A stretch of 5,844 nucleotides of DNA from an uncultured Opitutaceae bacterium (GTDB lineage: Bacteria > Verrucomicrobiota > Verrucomicrobiia > Opitutales > Opitutaceae), in NCBI GenBank assembly GCA_903885525.1, contig CAISJA010000433.1, positions 1 through 5,844 on the forward strand, in the 5' to 3' direction. Below are positions 1 to 5,844 of the stretch, piece after piece (the stretch's first letter is position 1; every line of letters starts with the position of its first letter). A model generated the notes under the pieces. That model was not told the origin of the DNA and did not search any database. It saw only the letters and a list, made by a program, of their open reading frames with translations. A program made the position numbers and the translations under genes.

Positions 1-850
1 CGCTGGCGGTTTCGCCCAGGACGACATCGCCGTCGGCAGCGAACATCTCGCCGGGCTTGACCGCCAGCCGGTCGCCTACCTGCAGGGCGTCCACCCGCAC
101 GATCCGCTGCCCGCCGTCGGGCTCGACCACGGTGGCCCGTTTAGGGGCGGAGTGCAGCAGCGAGGAGACCTCGCGGTGCGTGCGGTCGAGGGCAAATTCC
201 TCCATGGCTCCTGAGGCGGAGAAAAGGAACAGCAGGAGGGCCGCCTCACCCCATGCGCCCACCAGCACGGCGCCGAGCGCCACCGCCAGCATGAGGAAGT
301 GGATGTCGAGCTTCCGGGCGCGGAGGTTTTTCCAGGTGTCGGCCGCCGCATCCCATCCCCCGGCGAGCAGGGCGACCACATACAGGGATGTGACCGCCCA
401 GGCCGGCGCCCCCAGGCGGGAAGACACCCAGGCCGCCAGGGCGGCACCGCCACAGGCCGAGGCCAGCAGCGCGAGCAGCTTCCATTCCGGCGCGGCCACC
501 TCGGGCGTTTCCGCCGTCTCCTCCGGCAGGGCAAATTCCCGCCAGTGCCAAAATTTCGGTGCGGTGGCGCAGGACTCCCGCTCCAAGGTGGTGACCCCGC
601 CCGCCCGCTTGGCGGTGTAGCCCCCGCGCTTGAAACCCTCCAGCCCGCCGCCCGGCCCCAGCCGCTGCTCGATCGCGAGCAGCACCTCGCCGATGTGCCG
701 TTCCAGGGCGTCGGCATCCACCTGGCCGAGCGTGGCGACGGACACGGTGCGCTCCGTCTCGTTCACCCGCAAGGCGGCGATCCCGGGCTGGCTGCGCAGG
801 AAACGCTCCAAATCTTGGGTCCAGTCGGAATTGGTGGCAGGTCGGGGCAT
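1..850 (-). CDS. Heavy-metal P1B-type ATPase, N-terminal part (runs off left edge)
   Basis: This is the first 283 residues of an inner-membrane pump that would use ATP to export a transition-metal cation. Residues about 9-65 look like a ferredoxin-like HMA domain, but it has no Cys-x-x-Cys metal-binding pair; the first cysteine is residue 94. Four hydrophobic segments follow (about 123-145, 150-167, 184-200 and 201-213), the usual P1B arrangement before the actuator domain. The segment with AWGEAALLLFLFSASGAMEE and the following ALDRTHREV is typical of the CadA/ZntA/CoaT group. The actuator begins near 220, with the conserved VGD (258-260) and KPGE (265-268). The TGES loop, the metal-selecting TM6 motif, the DKTG phosphorylation site and the nucleotide-binding domain lie beyond the left edge, so Zn/Cd/Pb (P1B-2) and Co-type (P1B-4) transport cannot be told apart. 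The ATG at 850-848 is the natural start, though its ribosome site is weak. The gene is divergent from the helicase. The family call is firm; the substrate is unknown. Confidence 0.88.
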   Translation of the reverse strand, partial: MPRPATNSDWTQDLERFLRSQPGIAALRVNETERTVSVATLGQVDADALERHIGEVLLAIEQRLGPGGGLEGFKRGGYTAKRAGGVTTLERESCATAPKFWHWREFALPEETAETPEVAAPEWKLLALLASACGGAALAAWVSSRLGAPAWAVTSLYVVALLAGGWDAAADTWKNLRARKLDIHFLMLAVALGAVLVGAWGEAALLLFLFSASGAMEEFALDRTHREVSSLLHSAPKRATVVEPDGGQRIVRVDALQVGDRLAVKPGEMFAADGDVVLGETAS

Positions 851-881
851 GGAGCAAGGGTGTTCCACCGCCCCGCCGGCC

Positions 882-897
882 CGCAAATACAATTGCG
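882..897. promoter_or_regulatory. Candidate -10 box and overlapping dyad between divergent genes
   Basis: The 77-bp gap between the metal ATPase and the helicase holds TACAAT at 888-893, one mismatch from the sigma-70 -10 consensus, in an otherwise GC-rich region. It is oriented toward the helicase and ends 34 bp before its ATG. The best upstream -35-like match is poor (TTCCAC at 863-868, spacer 19). A 5-bp inverted repeat, CGCAA (882-886) and TTGCG (893-897) with a 6-bp spacer, overlaps the -10 and could be an operator. This is pattern-based only, and the dyad is short enough to occur by chance. Confidence 0.3.
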
Positions 898-927
898 CCG
901 CCACGGCCCCGTGGCTCAGTGGGACCG

Positions 928-2982
928 ATGATCAGCCTCAACGAGGGCGGGGGGCCTCCAGTCTCGCGCGTGAATGAGCTCGGGTACGCCATCTTTGCCG
1001 AGGGCGGCCTGCTGGGCACGGCCCTCGCCCTGGAGCACCGCCCGGAGCAGGAGCGGATGGCCCGCGCCGTGGCCGCAGCCATGTCCGGGGATACGAACCT
1101 GCTCGTCGAGGCCGGCACGGGGGTGGGCAAATCCCTCGCCTACCTGCTGCCCGGCCTCATCCACGCCGTCGATACCCGGCGCCAGCTCGTGGTCTCCACC
1201 CACACCAAGACGCTGCAGGAGCAGATTCGCGACAAGGACCTGCCGAAGTGCCGCGAGCTCTTCCACACGCAGCCCGAGCTCGCCGCCTACCGCGGTTTCA
1301 CCTCCGCCGTGCTCATGGGCAAGGGGAACTACCTCTGCACCACCCGGCTCGCCCGGGCCCAGCAGGACCGCCACGAGCTGTTCCCCGGGCCGCTCCAGGC
1401 CGAGCTGGCGCGGGTCGCCGCCTGGGCCGAGGCCACCCCCACCGGTCTGCTGGAGGAGCTGCAACCGGGATTGAGCGACGAAGTCCGGGATGCGGTCAGC
1501 GCCGACTCGGACAGCTGTTCGCGGAAGAACTGCACCGATGGCCGCTGCTTCTACCTGCGCGCCAAGGCCCGGTGCGATGCGGCGAATGTCCTCATCCTCA
1601 ACCACAGCCTGCTCTTCACCCTGATGGCTCTGCAGGGGGCCAACGGCCAGAATCCGGCCCGGGGTGTCCTCCGGCTGGACGACTTCGTGGTGCTCGACGA
1701 GGCGCACACCGTGCCGGACATCGCCACCGAGCATCTGGGCCTGGGTCTCTCGCACACAGGGCTGAACCGGCTGCTGCACTCCCTCTACCACCCGGAGCGC
1801 GACCGCGGCCTGTTGAAGAAATACCGGGCCACCTCCGCCCTGGCGGCCGTCGCACTGGCGGAGGAGCAGGCGGGGCTCTTCTTCTCGTTCCTGCTCGAAC
1901 GGGTGCTGCAGCAGGAGACCGTGGCCCGGGTCCGGAGCGGGAATTGCGCCGAGCCCATGCTCGACGGCCCGTTGCAGACGCTGCTCAGCGAGCTCGACCG
2001 TGTCAGCGCCGGACTGCCCGACGGGCCGGGCAAGGACGAGCTGGACGGCAAGGTGCGCCGGCTCAGCGCCTACCGCAACAGCGTCGCCGCCTGGATCGAC
2101 CAGGACCGCGCGGGACATGTCTATTGGCTGGAAAAGAGCGGCGGCCGCACCCTCAACGTGCATCTCCGCTCCGCCCCGCTCGACGTGGCCGCGGATTTGC
2201 GCCGGCAGCTTTTCACCCGGAAAACCTCCGTCGTGCTCACCAGCGCCACGCTTGCCACCGGGCCGGACATGGGGCCGTTCCGCGAGCGCACCGGGGCGCA
2301 CGGTGCGGACATGCTGGTGGAGCAATCCCCCTTTGATTTTGCCCGGCACATGCGTGTGTACGTGGCGGCGGACATGCCCGAACCGGCGGCCGAGGGCCGC
2401 CTCGATCTCGCCGCCTTGGCCGACTACGTGCGCTATTGTACGCTGCGGGTTCCCGGCGGATCGCTCGTGCTGTTCACCAGCCACCGGGATCTCAGCACGG
2501 TCGCGGCCACGCTCGGCCCGGCCTATGCCGCCGCCGGCCGCGTCTTCCTGCGCCAGCAGGCCGGCTCATCCCGTTCGCTGCTCGCGGAGCAGCTGCGCCA
2601 GGCGGGCAACGGGGTGCTGTTCGGCACCGAGAGTTTCTGGACCGGCATCGATATTCCCGGCCCGGCCCTTTCCCAGGTGATCATCACCCGGCTGCCCTTC
2701 GAGCCCCCGCACCATCCCGTGAAGCAGGCGCGCGCGGAATGGATCGAATCGGAAGGGGGCAACCCCTTCGCCGACTTCATGCTCCCGGAGGCGCTCGGGC
2801 GCTTCCGCCAAGGCCTCGGGCGGCTCATCCGCAGCCGCACCGACCGGGGGGTCGTCACGCTCCTCGACCCGCGCGTGCTGACCAAGCCGTACGGCCGCGA
2901 CTTTATTGCCTGCCTGCCCACGCCCCGCTGCCAACGGATGACCCGGGCGGATCGCGAAACTGTTTTTCAGCCTTTCCCTTGA
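928..2982 (+). CDS. dinG: DinG/YoaA-family Fe-S ATP-dependent DNA helicase (XPD-like)
   Basis: This is a 684-residue superfamily 2 helicase expected to unwind DNA 5'-to-3' in repair or resolution of R-loops and stalled forks. Walker A is EAGTGVGKS (61-69). The four Fe-S cysteines are C137 (in GNYLC), C197, C202 and C207, the last three spaced C-x4-C-x4-C, as needed for the [4Fe-4S] cluster of XPD/DinG/YoaA enzymes. The Walker B box is DEAH (257-260), motif III is SAT (439-441), the second RecA domain has LVLFTSH (513-519) and GTESFWTGIDIPG (566-578), and motif VI is QGLGRLIRSR (628-637) with the arginine fingers. No N-terminal exonuclease domain is present, unlike Firmicute DinG. Length fits E. 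coli DinG (716) and YoaA (636), and the C-terminal KPYGRDFIACLP resembles YoaA, so the symbol denotes the family, not proven orthology. I chose the ATG at 928; a GTG at 919 would add three residues. It is followed after 28 bp by the phosphatase, with no visible terminator. Confidence 0.93.
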   Translation: MISLNEGGGPPVSRVNELGYAIFAEGGLLGTALALEHRPEQERMARAVAAAMSGDTNLLVEAGTGVGKSLAYLLPGLIHAVDTRRQLVVSTHTKTLQEQIRDKDLPKCRELFHTQPELAAYRGFTSAVLMGKGNYLCTTRLARAQQDRHELFPGPLQAELARVAAWAEATPTGLLEELQPGLSDEVRDAVSADSDSCSRKNCTDGRCFYLRAKARCDAANVLILNHSLLFTLMALQGANGQNPARGVLRLDDFVVLDEAHTVPDIATEHLGLGLSHTGLNRLLHSLYHPERDRGLLKKYRATSALAAVALAEEQAGLFFSFLLERVLQQETVARVRSGNCAEPMLDGPLQTLLSELDRVSAGLPDGPGKDELDGKVRRLSAYRNSVAAWIDQDRAGHVYWLEKSGGRTLNVHLRSAPLDVAADLRRQLFTRKTSVVLTSATLATGPDMGPFRERTGAHGADMLVEQSPFDFARHMRVYVAADMPEPAAEGRLDLAALADYVRYCTLRVPGGSLVLFTSHRDLSTVAATLGPAYAAAGRVFLRQQAGSSRSLLAEQLRQAGNGVLFGTESFWTGIDIPGPALSQVIITRLPFEPPHHPVKQARAEWIESEGGNPFADFMLPEALGRFRQGLGRLIRSRTDRGVVTLLDPRVLTKPYGRDFIACLPTPRCQRMTRADRETVFQPFP

Positions 2983-3010
2983 ACAGGCGCGTCGGCAAGG
3001 TTTCACTCGC

Positions 3011-3731
3011 ATGACTTTGCGCACCGCCGCATTCTCCGACATCGGCCTGGTCCGTCCTGAAAACGAGGACAGCCTGCTGTGTGACGATGCCCTGCGGCTC
3101 TACGCCGTGGCGGACGGGATTGGCGGACTGCCCGCCGGGGCGCAGGCCAGCCGGGCGGCGGTGGACACGCTGGCGGGGTGGTTCCACCGTCACCCCCCCC
3201 CAGTCCTTGGGCGACTATCAGGCCTGCCTCGCGGAGGTGAACCGGGTGGTGCATGAATTGGGCCGCACCCTCAGCCCAGCCCACGGGATCGGCAGCACCC
3301 TGACCGCGACCCATTTCACCGGCGGCCGGATGGTAGTCCTGCATGTGGGCGACTCGTCCCTGTTCCGGTGGCGCGACGGGAAACTGGCGGCGCTCACCCT
3401 CGATCACAATGTCGGCAATGAAATCCGGCAGCGCCTCGCCCGGGGCGAGACCGTGGACAACTTCCCGCGGAACCGGAGCGCCCTGACCCGCTGCATCGGC
3501 CAGCCGCCTCCCCTTCTCGGTGACATCACCGCCCAGCTGGTGCAGGTCGGCGACCGCTACCTGCTCTGCTCGGATGGCGTCACGCGCGCCCTGCCGCTGC
3601 CGGAAATCGGCCAGTTGTTGGGGGAGCAGGCCGAACCGGCCGACCTGTGCCAGCACCTGGTCGCCCGGGCCAACCAAGGCGGCGGCATGGACAACGCCAC
3701 CGCGGTGGTCATCGACCTGGGGCTGCTATGA
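3011..3731 (+). CDS. PP2C-type Ser/Thr protein phosphatase, frame broken at a C9 tract
   Basis: The product would be a soluble Mn/Mg-dependent phosphatase that removes phosphate from Ser/Thr residues, acting against Hanks-type kinases (PrpC/Stp group). The frame from ATG 3011 reads the PP2C N-terminus: R15-P-E-N-E-D20, then the metal-binding VADGIGG with D35-G36. After the C9 run at 3193-3201 this frame continues as unrelated sequence and stops at 3256. The next frame (codon starts divisible by three, from CAG 3201) carries the rest: GSTLTAT (from G94), VLHVGDSSLF (D114), LLCSDGVT (D188) and GGMDNATAVV (D227, N228), ending at TGA 3729-3731. Numbering is for the repaired 239-residue protein, in which one C is skipped, giving H61-P-P-Q64. 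This is a normal length for a minimal bacterial PP2C with every catalytic aspartate kept. Neither half alone has a complete active site. An AAGG at 2997-3000 is a possible, slightly distant ribosome site. The gene end overlaps the TPR gene start. The family is certain; whether the gene is functional depends on the C tract. Confidence 0.88.
3193..3201 (+). repeat. C9 mononucleotide tract inside the PP2C gene
   Basis: Nine consecutive C bases lie at codons 61-64 of the phosphatase gene. With nine C the N-terminal frame leads to a stop at 3254-3256; with eight C the gene reads through as one 239-codon frame. Tracts of this length are prone to indels in DNA replication, polymerase slippage and sequencing. 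Confidence 0.95.
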
Positions 3732-4045
3732 GCGTCGCGCGTTTCCGCCAACTGGCCGCCAGCCAGCCGGAGCATGAACTGTTCCGGTTTTCACTCGCGC
3801 AGGCCCTGCTGCGGGAGGGACGGGCGGCCGAGGCCCTACCCCACCTGGAGTTTTGCGCCGCCCGGAAGCCCGACTGGATGGTGGTGCGCATTTTGCTCGG
3901 ACAGGCGCTTTGCCAGCTTGGCCGCCAGACCGAAGCGCGGCCCTGGCTGGAAGCCGCCCTCACCCTGGCCGTCGCCCAACGGCACGAGGAGCCGGAGCGC
4001 GAGCTGCGGACCCGGCTCGCGGTAATGGGTTCGGCCCGCCCCTAG
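3728..4045 (+). CDS. Small TPR (tetratricopeptide repeat) protein
   Basis: This is a 105-residue protein made almost entirely of two TPR units: about residues 14-47 (helices around ELFRFSLAQALLREGRAAEALPHLE) and 48-81 (MVVRILLGQALCQLGRQTEARPWLEAAL), each with the expected A/G, L and A positions, followed by a charged tail rich in Glu and Arg. No signal peptide or membrane segment is visible, so it should be cytoplasmic. TPR units bind other proteins, so the likely role is a scaffold or adaptor. The ATG at 3728-3730 overlaps the phosphatase TGA in an ATGA junction, which implies translational coupling; GGGG at 3719-3722 may serve as the ribosome site. An upstream in-frame ATG at 3647 would add 27 residues of Pro/Arg-rich sequence read out of frame from the phosphatase, so I rejected it. 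The stop codon overlaps that of the convergent nucleotidyltransferase. No specific function can be assigned. Confidence 0.85.
   Translation: MSVARFRQLAASQPEHELFRFSLAQALLREGRAAEALPHLEFCAARKPDWMVVRILLGQALCQLGRQTEARPWLEAALTLAVAQRHEEPERELRTRLAVMGSARP
4042..4045. other. Shared palindromic CTAG: overlapping convergent stop codons
   Basis: The plus-strand TPR gene ends with TAG at 4043-4045. The minus-strand nucleotidyltransferase ends with TAG read from 4044-4042. Both come from one CTAG palindrome, so the two transcription units have no intergenic gap. Confidence 0.9.
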
Positions 4046-4971
4046 CCGGGTGAACCCGGCGCAGCCGGGCCGGGCCAGAGTGGGGCGGGATAACGCCCGG
4101 CCGCGATCAGCCGGCTGATTACCGAGCGTGCGGCCGGGATGTCCTCGCGGTAGGTGAGGCCGAACCACTCGTCGGCGCTGCGCAGCAAGGCAATCGTGGC
4201 CTCGCCCTGCTCGTTGAGCGCGCTCAGCGCCGTCGGCAGGTAGAACTCGGCCTTGGGATCAGCGCCGCTCCGCGCCAGAAACCCGGCGAAAAGTTTTTCG
4301 AGCTGGCCGAAGACGGCCGGGGTGAACCCCCAGAAATTCATCGAGACGATTTCTTCCCCGGTGAGTGTTCGCACCCGGCCGGCGGCATCCGCCGCGCGCG
4401 CCCCGCCGGCCACCGGTTCGATCTTCGTGATCTCCGTGATCCGCTGCAACCGGCCGGCGGCGTCCGTGGAGCAGAGGCCACGGCTGACGGTGCCATGTTC
4501 GGAAAGCGTCTGCCGCAGGGGATACCCGATCATGGCGTAGCCCGTCGAACGGGCGAAATGCCCGGCCAGGCCGGCATACCCGGCCGCGCCATAAAAATCA
4601 TCCGCATTGATGACGGCGAAAGGAGCCTGCACCGCCTGCCGGGCGGCCCACACGGCGTGCCCGGTGCCCCAGGGCTTGTCGCGGCCAGGCGGGGCGACCG
4701 CGCCGGCCGGGAGATCATCCACCTCCTGAAAGACGTACTCCACCGGCATCCGCCGGGCCAGCCGTGCGCCGATGCCGGCGCGGAAATCCGCCTCCAGCTC
4801 GCGCCGGATCACCAGCACGATCCGCCCAAAGCCCGCCCGCCGGGCGTCGAAGGCGGAATATTCGATGATGAGTTCGTCCGCCGGCCCGACCGGCTGCACC
4901 TGTTTCAGTCCGCCAAATCGGCTGCCCAGACCGGCGGCGAGGATAACGAGATCGTATTTTCCTGGGGTCAC
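4042..4971 (-). CDS. Sugar-1-phosphate-type nucleotidyltransferase (NTP_transferase family)
   Basis: This is a 309-residue cytoplasmic enzyme predicted to join a sugar 1-phosphate to a nucleoside triphosphate, giving an NDP-sugar and pyrophosphate. The N-terminal Rossmann-like fold has the signature LAAGLGSRFGGLK (11-23), in which the glycines and R18 bind the NTP phosphates and K23 is the catalytic lysine. Further family landmarks are YVFQEVDDLP (79-88), KPWGTGHAV (99-107), INADDFYG (121-128; D124/D125 as metal ligands), HGTVSRG (159-165), IVSMNFWGFTP (208-218) and EFYLPTAL (242-249). This subgroup is distinct from GalU and RmlA and is usually annotated only as nucleotidyltransferase; the actual sugar cannot be read from sequence. 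The start is GTG at 4971-4969, just ahead of the KYDLVILAAG strand; I see no ATG or Shine-Dalgarno sequence there, so translation may depend on the upstream lpd gene 39 bp away. The low-complexity C-terminus (Pro/Gly/Ala, about 295-309) covers the convergent hairpin. Confidence 0.87.
   Translation of the reverse strand: MTPGKYDLVILAAGLGSRFGGLKQVQPVGPADELIIEYSAFDARRAGFGRIVLVIRRELEADFRAGIGARLARRMPVEYVFQEVDDLPAGAVAPPGRDKPWGTGHAVWAARQAVQAPFAVINADDFYGAAGYAGLAGHFARSTGYAMIGYPLRQTLSEHGTVSRGLCSTDAAGRLQRITEITKIEPVAGGARAADAAGRVRTLTGEEIVSMNFWGFTPAVFGQLEKLFAGFLARSGADPKAEFYLPTALSALNEQGEATIALLRSADEWFGLTYREDIPAARSVISRLIAAGRYPAPLWPGPAAPGSPG
4045..4060. terminator. GC-rich hairpin at the convergent gene junction
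   Basis: GCCGGGT (4045-4051) pairs perfectly with ACCCGGC (4054-4060) around a GA centre; in RNA it would probably form six G-C pairs closed by a 4-base loop (UGAA on the plus strand, UUCA on the minus strand). It begins at the last base of the TPR stop codon and lies in the last codons of the nucleotidyltransferase. There is no T tract on either side, so it is not a classical intrinsic terminator. It could stabilise 3' ends or assist termination in both directions. Low certainty, as GC-rich coding DNA forms such dyads often. Confidence 0.35.
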
Positions 4972-5010
4972 GGATCGGTGGGGTGCGGGCTGACTCGACG
5001 GAAGACAAAA

Positions 5011-5844
5011 TCAGAGATGGATCGCCAGGCCGCGCGTTGCGAGGGCGGCCTCACCCAGCGCCTCGGACAGCGTCGGGTGCGCGTGGATGGTGCGGTGGAT
5101 GTCGTCCACCGTGGCCCCCAGCCGCATCGCCAGGCCGTATTCGGCGATCAGCTCGGTGGCCTCGCTCCCGAGGATGTGCACCCCGAGGATCTGGCCGGAA
5201 GGCACGGCGGCGATCACCTTGACAAAGCCCTCCGTCTCTCCGGCCGCCACGGCCTTGCCGACAGCCAGGAACGGAAACTTGCCCACCTTGTACGCCAGAC
5301 CGCGTTCCCGGCAGGCCTTCTCGGTCAACCCCAAGCTGGCCACCTGCGGCTGGCAGTACGTGCAGCCGGGGACCGCCCCGAGCGGTGGCGGAGCGGCGTG
5401 GCCGAACATGCCTTCCACCGCGTGGATCGCCCGGTGCATCGCCACATGGGCCAGCCAGGGCGGGCCCTGGATGTCGCCCGCCGCATAGATGCCGGGCACG
5501 CTGGTCTGGTAATCCTGGCCCACCCTGACGAAGCCGCGGTCGGTCTCGACCCGGACCTTGGCGGAAAACAGACCGTCGAGGTTGGCGGTGATGCCGACGG
5601 CCACGAGCACGGTCTCGACCTCGAGTTCGGCCGTAGTGCCGTCCTTCACGAGGTCCAGCTTCACACGGTCCGCCCCGACGCGGATGTTTTCGCACTTGGT
5701 CCCCGGGCGGATCGCAATTCCCTGCTGGTCGAAACTGCGTTGGAGCTGACGGGAGACCTCCTCGTCCTCCACCGGCAGGATCTGCGGCAGCATCTCGATG
5801 AGCGTGACCTTGGTGCCAAAGGCGTTGAAGAAATAGGCGAACTC
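5011..5844 (-). CDS. lpdA: Dihydrolipoyl dehydrogenase (E3), C-terminal part (runs off right edge)
   Basis: The visible 277 residues are the C-terminal portion of the FAD-dependent E3 subunit, which reoxidises dihydrolipoamide on E2 or GcvH in the pyruvate and 2-oxoacid dehydrogenase complexes or glycine cleavage, passing electrons to NAD. The fragment starts inside the NAD-binding domain (VEFAYFF-like EFAYFF, then TKVTLIEMLP at 11-20), continues through the FAD contact YAAGDIQGPPWLAHVA (fragment 120-135), and ends with the dimerisation domain carrying the catalytic HAHPTLSE (H256 and E261 of the fragment, matching H444 and E449 in E. coli numbering from memory). Compared with about 460-470 residues for the family, roughly 185-190 residues are missing, including the FAD-binding GxGxxG and the redox-active CxxxxC. 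The motif PGCTYCQPQ (C161, C164 of the fragment) puts a Cys pair where E. coli Lpd has none. Stop TGA is at 5013-5011. Which complex it serves cannot be told here. Confidence 0.93.
   Translation of the reverse strand, partial: EFAYFFNAFGTKVTLIEMLPQILPVEDEEVSRQLQRSFDQQGIAIRPGTKCENIRVGADRVKLDLVKDGTTAELEVETVLVAVGITANLDGLFSAKVRVETDRGFVRVGQDYQTSVPGIYAAGDIQGPPWLAHVAMHRAIHAVEGMFGHAAPPPLGAVPGCTYCQPQVASLGLTEKACRERGLAYKVGKFPFLAVGKAVAAGETEGFVKVIAAVPSGQILGVHILGSEATELIAEYGLAMRLGATVDDIHRTIHAHPTLSEALGEAALATRGLAIHL

Noticed and set aside
850..867. TGGA...TCCA inverted repeat at the ATPase start as an operator.
   Set aside because: Only four base pairs long with a ten-base spacer, which is expected by chance.
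909..945. tRNA D-arm-like string GTGGCTCAGTGGGA just before the helicase.
   Set aside because: No T-arm consensus, anticodon stem or acceptor pairing follows, and the helicase coding frame starts within it.
246..1130. Minus-strand frame of 294 codons crossing the ATPase start and the divergent gap.
   Set aside because: It overlaps the ATPase frame, which has clear membrane segments and motifs, and it also runs into the helicase. Its product is Arg/Gly/Ala-rich low complexity.
916..2484. Open reading frame of 522 codons on the minus strand, antisense to the helicase.
   Set aside because: It mirrors a helicase gene with clear motifs in order. Its translation is rich in Gly, Ala, Arg, Gln and Val without any recognisable domain, which is what the complement of G/C-ending codons gives.
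3011..3256. A genuine short 81-residue protein from the first PP2C frame.
   Set aside because: The N-terminus is unmistakable PP2C up to the C tract, and what follows to the stop (PVLGRLSGLPRGGEPGGA) is out-of-frame reading of the same gene.
3647..3727. Upstream extension of the TPR protein from an ATG at 3647.
   Set aside because: The extra 27 residues are Arg/Pro/Gly-rich and lie inside conserved phosphatase sequence in another frame; the ATGA-coupled start at 3728 fits better.
4373..4465. Two similar GGCCGGCGGC-containing segments in the nucleotidyltransferase, suggesting a repeat.
   Set aside because: They encode two DAAGR strings in one loop region of the enzyme; only about ten bases match, and this is common in GC-rich coding DNA.
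4972..5010. A terminator or promoter between lpd and the nucleotidyltransferase.
   Set aside because: I see no convincing hairpin with a T tract and no -10/-35 pair in these 39 bp; a shared transcript is more likely.

Overview
The window is a GC-rich (very roughly two-thirds G+C or more, by eye), densely coding stretch of bacterial chromosome. Six genes account for nearly all of it, and I see no insertion sequence, CRISPR array, RNA gene or phage gene. Codon use is strongly G/C-biased at third positions throughout, so nothing looks freshly transferred. The gene content and protein style (a [4Fe-4S] DinG/YoaA-type helicase beside a PP2C phosphatase and a small TPR protein, a 'PWGTGHAV'-type nucleotidyltransferase, and a 'CTYC' dihydrolipoyl dehydrogenase) remind me of Verrucomicrobiota, class Opitutia. 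That placement is from memory of protein style, not from a search.

Layout: (1) positions 1-850, minus strand, hold the N-terminal part of a P1B-type heavy-metal ATPase whose catalytic half lies off the left edge. (2) A 77-bp divergent intergenic region (851-927) carries a possible promoter overlapped by a small dyad. (3) A plus-strand cluster follows: a DinG/YoaA-family Fe-S helicase (928-2982), a PP2C-type Ser/Thr phosphatase (3011-3731) whose frame is broken at a run of nine C, and a two-repeat TPR protein (3728-4045) that starts inside the phosphatase stop codon. (4) A minus-strand pair converges on this cluster: a dihydrolipoyl dehydrogenase (5011 to beyond 5844, N-terminus off the right edge) and, 39 bp downstream of it, a sugar-phosphate-type nucleotidyltransferase (4042-4971). 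The two convergent units end on one palindromic CTAG, so their stop codons overlap.

How the genes may work together: the phosphatase and TPR protein look translationally coupled, and are likely partners in a signalling or protein-interaction task. The helicase could be co-transcribed with them because only 28 bp separate it from the phosphatase and no terminator is visible, but a functional link is inference. The lpd gene and the nucleotidyltransferase may share a transcript although their biochemistry is unrelated.

The observation most worth checking is the C9 tract in the phosphatase gene. Removing one C restores a complete 239-residue PP2C enzyme with all expected metal-binding motifs. 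The tract is therefore a sequencing error, a fresh loss-of-function mutation, a phase-variable switch, or a site of slippage or frameshifting. I did not find a convincing wholly new system here.
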